From: Paraburkholderia sediminicola | Lineage (GTDB): Bacteria > Pseudomonadota > Gammaproteobacteria > Burkholderiales > Burkholderiaceae | Direction of reading: 5' to 3' | Assembly: GCF_902859805.1 (NCBI RefSeq) | Contig: NZ_CADIKC010000002.1 | Coordinates: 62,001-126,000, forward strand | Length of the DNA: 64,000 bases | In this document: piece after piece, positions 62,035-64,000 of the stretch | Position numbering within the stretch: position 1 is the stretch's first letter | Layout: each line of letters starts with the position of its first letter | Program-made: the position numbers and the translations under genes | Notes under the pieces: model-generated | Seen by the model: only the letters and a program-made list of their open reading frames with translations | Told to the model about the DNA's origin: nothing | Database searches by the model: none

Positions 62035-62433
62035 GTGCCACATCTGACACTCGAATACAGCGCCAATCTTGCTGATGAAGCAGGCATCGGACAGCTTTGC
62101 ACCTCGCTCGCGGCCTGCCTTGCCGCGCAGCGCGACAACGACCAACGCGTCTTTCCGCTCGGCGGCATCCGCGTGCGCGCCTTGCGTTGCGACCAGTACT
62201 GCATCGCCGACGGCCGGCCCGACGCCGCCTTCCTGCACGCAAACCTGAAGATCGCCGCAGGCCGCTCGGACGCCGTAAAGAAGGCGACCGGCGACGCGCT
62301 GTTTGAAGCGATCACACAGCACTTCGCCGCGGGGTTTGAAAAGCACGGCCTGGCGTTGTCGCTGGAAATCAATGAATTCAGCGAAGCCGGCACGTGGAAA
62401 CACAACAATTTGCACGCGCGGCTTAAGGCCTGA
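62035..62433 (+). CDS. hpaF: 5-carboxymethyl-2-hydroxymuconate isomerase
   Basis: A 132-residue tautomerase-fold enzyme. The start is GTG at 62035 behind GAAAGGAGCTTACC; the second residue is Pro (PHLTLEYSANL), which becomes the N-terminal catalytic proline after methionine removal, so the start choice is decisive. RCDQYCIADGRPDAAFLHANLKIAAGRSDAVKK is typical of the CHMI family. It isomerises the HpaE product for HpaG decarboxylation. It begins 21 bases after hpaD. Confidence 0.92.
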   Translation: MPHLTLEYSANLADEAGIGQLCTSLAACLAAQRDNDQRVFPLGGIRVRALRCDQYCIADGRPDAAFLHANLKIAAGRSDAVKKATGDALFEAITQHFAAGFEKHGLALSLEINEFSEAGTWKHNNLHARLKA

Positions 62434-62520
62434 TGCATGGACCTGAAATCCAGGCTCGAGGCTCCGGCCTAACATTCCGACCCGGTAAATGGGTCTGGCA
62501 GCCGCTCAAAGAGAACCATC

Positions 62521-63324
62521 ATGCTAGACGAACAGACAATCCGCGACCTTGCGGCGCAACTCGACAACGCCGAGAAGACGCGCACCCAACTGCGCCACTT
62601 CTCCGCCAAGTATCCCGAGATGACAGTACAGGACGGCTACGCGATCCAACGCGAGTGGGTGAAACTGAAACTGGCTGAGGGCCACGTGATCAAGGGCCGC
62701 AAAATCGGCCTGACCTCACGCGCGATGCAGCGTTCCTCACAGATCGACGAACCCGACTACGCGCCATTGCTCGACAGCATGTTCATCGAAAACGGCCAGG
62801 ACATCCACGCTGACCGCTTCATAGCGCCGCGCGTGGAAGTCGAACTGGCCTTCATATTGAGCAAACCCCTGAAGGGCCCCGGCGTCACGCTCTTCGACGT
62901 TCTGGACGCCACGGCCTACGTAACCCCGGCAGTCGAGATCATCGACGCCCGCATCGAACAATTCGACCGCGAGACGAAGGCACCGCGCAAGGTCTACGAC
63001 ACCATCTCCGACTTCGCGGCGAACGCCGGCATCGTACTGGGCGGCCGACCGGTACGTCCGCTGGACGTCGACCTCCGCTGGGTCGGCGCGTTGCTTTATA
63101 AAAATGGCGCGGTGGAAGAAAGCGGACTTGCAGCCGCCGTGCTAAATCATCCGGCCACTGGCGTCGCCTGGCTCGCCAACAAGATCGCTCCATACGACGA
63201 AGTCCTCAACGCGAACGACGTAATTCTGAGCGGCTCCTTCACGAGCCCGATCCCGGCGCGAGCGGGCGACACCTTCCACGTCGACTACGGCCCGCTGGGC
63301 GGCATTGGTTTGAACTTCATTTGA
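62521..63324 (+). CDS. hpaH: 2-oxo-hept-4-ene-1,7-dioate hydratase
   Basis: A 267-residue member of the FAH-related hydratase family (HpaH/MhpD). It adds water to 2-oxohept-4-ene-1,7-dioate. Motifs: [48 protein letters not shown] with the metal-binding acids, [34 protein letters not shown], and the closing [24 protein letters not shown]. It starts 87 bases after hpaF with AGAGAACC upstream, and precedes hpaI by 20 bases. Confidence 0.93.
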   Translation: MLDEQTIRDLAAQLDNAEKTRTQLRHFSAKYPEMTVQDGYAIQREWVKLKLAEGHVIKGRKIGLTSRAMQRSSQIDEPDYAPLLDSMFIENGQDIHADRFIAPRVEVELAFILSKPLKGPGVTLFDVLDATAYVTPAVEIIDARIEQFDRETKAPRKVYDTISDFAANAGIVLGGRPVRPLDVDLRWVGALLYKNGAVEESGLAAAVLNHPATGVAWLANKIAPYDEVLNANDVILSGSFTSPIPARAGDTFHVDYGPLGGIGLNFI

Positions 63325-63344
63325 GCTCATTTGAGTTGATCGAC

Positions 63345-64000
63345 ATGTCTCTACCGCAAAACACATTCAAGCGTGCGCTAGCAGAGGGCAAACCGCAATT
63401 CGGCTTATGGGCAGCGCTAGCCGACGCCTACGTGACCGAGTTACTGGCCACGGCCGGCTTCGATTGGTTGTTGATCGACAACGAGCACGCACCGAACGAC
63501 GTCCGCAGCACGCTGGCGCAATTACAGGCGGTGGCGGCCTACGCATCGCATCCGGTGGTCCGTCCCGTACGAAGCGACAGCGCATTAATCAAGCAATTGC
63601 TCGACATAGGCACCCAAACCCTGCTGCTCCCGATGATCGACACAGCGGAGCAAGCTGCGGAAGCCGTCGCCGCAACACGCTACCCACCGCATGGCATCCG
63701 CGGCGTGGGGAGTGCGTTGGCACGGGCGTCGCGTTGGAACCGGATACCCGACTACCTGAGCACGGCATCGCAGGAGTTGTGCGTACTGGTCCAGGTAGAA
63801 ACCGTGCAGGGAATGGAAAACCTGCCGGCAATCGCAAACGTGCAAGGCGTTGACGGCGTCTTCTTCGGCCCGGCCGACCTAAGCGCATCAATGGGCTTAC
63901 TGGGCAAACCAGGCGACGCAAGCGTACGCGAAGCCATTCGCGATGGCATCAGAAAGGTAAGAGAAGCAGGCAAAGCCGCCGGCGTACTAGCCCCGGACCC
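63345..64000 (+). CDS. hpaI: 4-hydroxy-2-oxoheptanedioate aldolase, partial (3' end outside window)
   Basis: The frame opens at ATG 63345 and stays open to the last base, so about 218 residues of an expected 260-270 are visible. It begins [19 protein letters not shown]. HpcH/HpaI aldolase wording is clear: [101 protein letters not shown]. The metal ligands are the Glu in QVET and the Asp in GPADLS. It splits 4-hydroxy-2-oxoheptanedioate to pyruvate and succinic semialdehyde, ending the pathway. Confidence 0.93.
   Translation, partial: MSLPQNTFKRALAEGKPQFGLWAALADAYVTELLATAGFDWLLIDNEHAPNDVRSTLAQLQAVAAYASHPVVRPVRSDSALIKQLLDIGTQTLLLPMIDTAEQAAEAVAATRYPPHGIRGVGSALARASRWNRIPDYLSTASQELCVLVQVETVQGMENLPAIANVQGVDGVFFGPADLSASMGLLGKPGDASVREAIRDGIRKVREAGKAAGVLAPD

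Noticed and set aside
1..64000. tRNA, rRNA, riboswitch or insertion-sequence elements
   Set aside because: None was recognised on either strand; no transposase, integrase or terminal repeat was found.

Overview
This window looks like chromosomal DNA of a Burkholderia sensu lato bacterium, most likely Paraburkholderia or a close relative. The signs are high GC, a Burkholderia-type trimeric porin, a hairpin repeat family that is common in these genomes, and gene sets known from Cupriavidus and Burkholderia. It is dense with catabolic operons, each next to its own regulator and transporter. No rRNA, tRNA, insertion sequence, phage or CRISPR array was seen.

Region 1 (about 2.2-25.3 kb) is a C2-sulfonate island. 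A sulfoacetate module (sauS, sauT, sauU and the divergent IclR regulator sauR) makes sulfoacetaldehyde from sulfoacetate through sulfoacetyl-CoA. A second IclR regulator and a MocR/TauR-type regulator lead into a taurine-type ABC transporter (tauABC) and an aldehyde dehydrogenase of the phosphonoacetaldehyde/sulfoacetaldehyde type. The central enzymes follow: sulfoacetaldehyde acetyltransferase (xsc) and phosphate acetyltransferase (pta), giving sulfite and acetyl-CoA. An orphan CobS-like AAA+ ATPase and CobT-like VWA protein come next, then an isethionate-type module (MHS transporter, GMC dehydrogenase, IclR regulator). Three routes therefore meet at sulfoacetaldehyde. No taurine aminotransferase, taurine dehydrogenase or sulfite dehydrogenase lies in the window. 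Operator-like sequences tie the units together: twin direct repeats before tauA and before the aldehyde dehydrogenase, and a 17-bp palindrome family before xsc (two copies) and before the CobS-like gene.

Region 2 (25.3-37.7 kb) holds an amino acid permease with a DAO-type oxidoreductase and a SnoaL-like protein; an operon of DUF3311 protein, sodium:solute symporter, YtcJ-like amidohydrolase and CobW-type GTPase; a DHA2 exporter divergent from an ArsR-like regulator; and a membrane-anchored TPR protein.

Region 3 (37.7-44.0 kb) is a betaine-type ABC transporter beside an M24-fold protein that carries the residue pattern of the DMSP lyase DddP, a HalD/ArpA-like Fe(II)/2OG oxygenase and a divergent LysR regulator. 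A 22-bp tandem repeat and a perfect 15-bp hairpin repeat follow, then a porin.

Region 4 (45.9-57.4 kb) has a MarR regulator whose start lies inside a long inverted repeat, an isochorismatase-fold protein without the cysteine, an exporter, a glutamine synthetase-like ligase, mmsA, a sulfotransferase-like protein, a LysR regulator, a HAD protein plus a D-threonine-aldolase-like enzyme, and a small lower-GC pair that may be a toxin with its immunity protein.

Region 5 (57.4-64.0 kb) is the homoprotocatechuate meta-cleavage operon hpaG1-G2-E-D-F-H-I with divergent hpaR; hpaI runs off the end of the window. Genes are called from reading frame, start context and remembered family motifs; no database search was possible.
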